From Anaerolineales bacterium (GTDB lineage Bacteria; Chloroflexota; Anaerolineae; Anaerolineales; E44-bin32), in contig DAOWMX010000076.1 of NCBI GenBank assembly GCA_030642885.1, positions 1 through 8,867 on the forward strand: DNA of 8,867 bases, in the 5' to 3' direction. Positions within the stretch are counted from its first letter, which is position 1, and every line of letters starts with the position of its first letter. The notes under the pieces were generated by a model, which saw only the letters and a program-made list of their open reading frames with translations, ran no database searches and was not told the DNA's origin. Shown here piece by piece: positions 6,723 to 8,867 of the stretch. The translations under genes and the position numbers were made by a program.

Positions 6723-6971
6723 CTACAGGTCCCCGAGTTTCAGGTCGGTCTCGATGAGTTCGCCGGATTCGTCCTCTGTGAGCTGCCGCAGCGTTAGCTG
6801 GGCTTCCTCTAAGAGCTCGCTGCAGCGAACGCTCAGAGCCTGGCCTCGCTCGAAAAGAGCCAGGGAATCCTTTAGCGGCAATTCGCCGCTCTCCATTTTC
6901 TCAACGATCGACTGCAATTCCATAAAGGCTTCTTCGTAACTCATCTTTCCAATCGATTTTTTCTTTGGCAT
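6723..6971 (-). CDS. xseB: Exodeoxyribonuclease VII small subunit
   Basis: XseB is the small subunit of exonuclease VII, a cytoplasmic nuclease that degrades single-stranded DNA from both ends to oligonucleotides. Several small subunits assemble with the large subunit XseA. The 82 residues match the family (about 70-85). After a basic start, the family pattern SYEEAFMELQSIVEKMESGELPL (given in parts: SYEEAFMEL at 11-19, VEKMESGELPL at 23-33) leads into SLALFERGQAL at 36-46, then a second helix with CSELLEEAQ at 50-58, forming the expected helical hairpin. The tail is acidic. The ATG at 6971 has a strong Shine-Dalgarno run (GGAGGAG, minus strand 6980-6974). It follows xseA by 95 bases on the same strand, and its TAG is immediately followed by the DUF212 gene. 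Confidence 0.95.
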   Translation of the reverse strand: MPKKKSIGKMSYEEAFMELQSIVEKMESGELPLKDSLALFERGQALSVRCSELLEEAQLTLRQLTEDESGELIETDLKLGDL

Positions 6972-7066
6972 TTCTCCTCCTCGCCTGAAGGATGGCGGGA
7001 ATGGGTCTTGTCGGGCTTGATCAAGGACGGCGATATGGCAGTATTAGCCAATCTTTTTTCTAACAC
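6972..7066 (-). other. xseA-xseB spacer
   Basis: These 95 bases are wide for an xse pair, whose genes are often overlapping or nearly so. The spacer ends in the strong purine-rich ribosome binding site of xseB. I see no clear terminator hairpin and no strong promoter, so xseA and xseB are probably co-transcribed. Confidence 0.4.
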
Positions 7067-8299
7067 CTATTCATCACGTTGGTCTTGGGCCTCCGCGTTG
7101 AACGCCCCATCATGCACCTGGATCTGCAAAGGGTCTCCGCCCCTGACCTGTTTGACGGAGCGTATTACCTGGCCGTTCTTTGTCAGCGTAACGACGGAAT
7201 ATCCCCGGGCAAGCACGGCGCTCGGACCAACGGCGTGCAAGGTTTTCTCTAAGCCTGTTACCGCAGCCCGAAAGAGATCCGTTCTGTGTTGGAGTGCAGT
7301 CCTAGCGCGGGATGTGAGCTCATCGAGTCCTTGCTGTTTGCTGGCGATGTGAGCGCGCGGCGAGGCCAACTTCAGGCGAGTAGACCACATTTCGAGCGCC
7401 TGATGACGCAAGTGAAGGTATTCGCGGAACAGCTGATTGAGATCGGAGCGTTGGAAAGCGAGATCTTCACGCAAAATCGCTCGGTCTGGTGTTGAGACCT
7501 CCGCAGCGGCAGATGGCGTTGGTGCACGCACGTCCGCGGCGAAATCGGCCAGGATGACATCCGTCTCGTGACCAATGCCGGTGACAACAGGAACCGTGGA
7601 GTGAGCAACGGCACGCACCACATCCTCGTGGTTAAAGGCCCAAAGATCATCCATGGAGCCGCCACCGCGTATAAGCAATAGCACGTCGGAGCGGGCGTGC
7701 TGATTGAGCGATTCCAAGGCATTAACGATGCCGGCAGGAGCGTCGTCCCCTTGCACTTGAGTTGGCGATAAAAGCAAGGTTACGAGTGGGAAGCGGCGGC
7801 GCAGCACGTTCACGACGTCACGCAGCGCCGCAGCGGTTGGAGATGTGACCACGCCTATGGTTTTTGGCCACACTGGGAGCGGCTGTTTACGCTCCGGGTC
7901 AAATAAACCCTCCGCCTCGAGGCGAGCCTTTAACTCTAGAAATTCAGCCCAGCGGGCACCCTCACCGGCTGGGCGCAGGCTTTCGGCATAAAGTTGATAC
8001 TGGCCGCCAGCCTCATAGACGCTGATATACCCAAGGACATCAAGCATTTCCCCATCTTGTGGGGAGTGCGTTTGATGTGCAACTCGCGGCCGCCACATCA
8101 CACAACGAAGCGAAGCGTTTTCATCCCGGAGGGTGAAATATAGGTGACCTGAAGAAGGTCGGGAGACGTTGGAGACCTCTCCGGTGACCCACATATCTTG
8201 CAGACGATAATCGCTCTCCAGCGCCTGCCTGATGTAGAGCGTAAGATCGCCAACGGTCCAAATTGGACGTGAGGAGAAGAGATTCGTGAGCGTCTCCAT
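7067..8299 (-). CDS. xseA: Exodeoxyribonuclease VII large subunit
   Basis: XseA is the catalytic subunit of exonuclease VII, which with XseB digests single-stranded DNA during mismatch repair and other repair. The 410 residues are near the family norm (about 400-450). An N-terminal OB-fold spans about 12-108, with WVTGEVSN at 37-44 and GHLYFTLRD at 51-59. The catalytic domain carries IGVVTSPTAAALRDV at 148-162, RGGGSMDDLWAFN at 211-223, GIGHETD at 241-247 and RAPTPSAAAE at 258-267, all hallmark motifs. A long helical region (about 273-360) is the expected coiled-coil arm for XseB. LARGYSVV at 373-380 is the usual C-terminal motif. The ATG at 8299 is chosen because it gives the typical start of the OB-fold and lies just behind a good promoter; there is no ribosome binding site, so the message is probably nearly leaderless. 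It heads the operon xseA-xseB-DUF212. Confidence 0.95.
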   Translation of the reverse strand: METLTNLFSSRPIWTVGDLTLYIRQALESDYRLQDMWVTGEVSNVSRPSSGHLYFTLRDENASLRCVMWRPRVAHQTHSPQDGEMLDVLGYISVYEAGGQYQLYAESLRPAGEGARWAEFLELKARLEAEGLFDPERKQPLPVWPKTIGVVTSPTAAALRDVVNVLRRRFPLVTLLLSPTQVQGDDAPAGIVNALESLNQHARSDVLLLIRGGGSMDDLWAFNHEDVVRAVAHSTVPVVTGIGHETDVILADFAADVRAPTPSAAAEVSTPDRAILREDLAFQRSDLNQLFREYLHLRHQALEMWSTRLKLASPRAHIASKQQGLDELTSRARTALQHRTDLFRAAVTGLEKTLHAVGPSAVLARGYSVVTLTKNGQVIRSVKQVRGGDPLQIQVHDGAFNAEAQDQRDE

Positions 8300-8309
8300 G
8301 GCGCGATGG

Positions 8310-8338
8310 AGGATACGCCAGCCAGAACCCTATGTCAA
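8310..8338 (-). promoter_or_regulatory. xseA operon promoter
   Basis: On the minus strand a perfect -35 box TTGACA (8338-8333) and TATCCT (8315-8310, four of six) are separated by exactly 17 bases. The predicted start near 8303 leaves about 4 bases before the ATG at 8299, so the xseA message would be almost leaderless. It drives xseA, xseB and probably the DUF212 gene. Confidence 0.65.
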
Positions 8339-8347
8339 CCATGAAGG

Positions 8348-8353
8348 TATAAT
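8348..8353 (+). promoter_or_regulatory. Candidate -10 box (TATAAT) for the pncC/cinA-like gene
   Basis: A perfect TATAAT on the plus strand with no convincing -35 hexamer. The predicted start near 8360 gives a leader of about 70 bases to the ATG at 8430. It lies 9 bases from the -35 box of the opposing xseA promoter, so the two promoters would share one polymerase-binding stretch. Confidence 0.4.
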
Positions 8354-8429
8354 GCCCGTACCGCAGATAGATGAAATAGCAGATTGCGGTGACGATGCCA
8401 ATAATGAAAGCGACGGGAGCATTAGAGTA

Positions 8430-8867
8430 ATGGAAGAGCAGATTGAGGTAAAAGTGGGGAGATTTCTGCGCGAGAAAGGACTGACCCTGGCGGTGGCCGA
8501 ATCCTGCACCGGTGGGTTAGTCGGGCACTTGCTTACAAATGTGTCCGGCTCATCGGCGTACTTTCGCGGCGGGGTCGTGGCTTACGCCTATGAAGCAAAG
8601 GAGCGGTTGCTGGGCGTTCGTCATAAAACGCTCTACGATTTCGGCGCGGTCAGCGAGCAAACCGCCAGAGAGATGGCGCGCGGAGCGCGCAGTGCGCTCA
8701 GCGCAGATATTGGGTTGTCAGTCACAGGAATCGCTGGCCCCGGGGGAGGTATGCCAGATAAACCAGTCGGGCTAACCTGGGCAGCCGTAAGCGCGCGCGA
8801 AGGCGATTGGGTGGAGCGCAATGTGTGGGATGGTGACCGGGCGAGCAATAAATCAGCGTCCGCAGTC
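8430..8867 (+). CDS. pncC: Nicotinamide-nucleotide amidase (CinA C-terminal domain), partial at right edge
   Basis: Reading from the ATG at 8430 gives 146 open codons to the window end; only about the last 15-20 residues of this usually 160-residue domain are missing. The family deamidates nicotinamide mononucleotide to nicotinate mononucleotide, recycling the NMN released by NAD-dependent DNA ligase. Diagnostic motifs are LAVAESCTGGL at 20-30, SGSSAYFRGGVVAY at 39-52, GAVSEQTAREMA at 72-83, SVTGIAGPGGG at 97-107 (followed by KPVGL at 111-115) and GDRASNKSASA at 135-145. The N-terminal COG1058 domain of full CinA is absent, so this is a stand-alone PncC-type protein. GGGAG lies 10 bases ahead of the ATG. 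An in-frame ATG at 8352 would add 26 acidic residues, but it overlaps the candidate -10 box and gives residues before the usual family start, so 8430 is preferred. The gene is divergent from the xseA operon. Confidence 0.9.
   Translation, partial: MEEQIEVKVGRFLREKGLTLAVAESCTGGLVGHLLTNVSGSSAYFRGGVVAYAYEAKERLLGVRHKTLYDFGAVSEQTAREMARGARSALSADIGLSVTGIAGPGGGMPDKPVGLTWAAVSAREGDWVERNVWDGDRASNKSASAV

Noticed and set aside
1..8867. Defence island, CRISPR array, prophage or insertion sequence
   Set aside because: No spaced identical repeats, transposase, integrase, terminal inverted repeats or target duplications are visible. The genes are chiefly housekeeping and transport.

Overview
The window reads as a piece of a bacterial chromosome of moderate to slightly high G+C. 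It carries five housekeeping genes next to two transport genes. No rRNA, tRNA, CRISPR array, integrase, transposase or phage gene is visible. Features that may point to lineage are a TTG and a GTG start, several starts lying just behind a -10 box (leaderless or nearly leaderless messages), a stand-alone CinA C-terminal domain, a YuiD-like DUF212 protein beside exonuclease VII, and a very large permease/Usp/DUF389 fusion. The closest feel is a free-living Chloroflexota-like bacterium. This is a weak inference from gene style, not a demonstrated assignment. MurJ suggests a lineage that makes peptidoglycan or another lipid-linked cell-surface polymer.

Layout, left to right. Positions 774-1 (minus) hold the first 258 codons of an L-lactate permease family transporter that runs off the left edge and has a TATAAT box just upstream. 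Positions 806-1219 are a gene-poor stretch with several inverted and direct repeats. Positions 4534-1220 (minus) encode one 1104-residue protein joining an APC-type permease, two universal-stress-protein (UspA) domains and a DUF389 membrane domain. Positions 4535-4700 are a divergent promoter region. Positions 4701-6263 (plus) encode MurJ. Its stop abuts the stop of a convergent operon on the minus strand, 8299-6264: xseA, xseB and a DUF212 (divergent PAP2) gene. Positions 8300-8429 are a second divergent promoter region, leading to a stand-alone nicotinamide-nucleotide amidase (CinA C-terminal domain) that runs off the right edge at 8867.

How the genes relate. xseA and xseB encode the two subunits of exonuclease VII. 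The DUF212 gene follows xseB with no spacing, in the same reading frame, and is probably co-translated by re-initiation. MurJ (lipid II flippase) and the DUF212 protein (PAP2-like membrane phosphatase family) could both act on lipid-linked intermediates, but that link is only suggestive. PncC recycles NMN, for example that made by NAD-dependent DNA ligase, so it sits plausibly beside a DNA repair nuclease. The lactate-permease relative and the APC-Usp-DUF389 protein form a separate transport block on the left. The fusion protein is the most unusual object here: two integral-membrane modules flank two potential nucleotide-sensing Usp domains. I found no sign of a defence island or mobile element.
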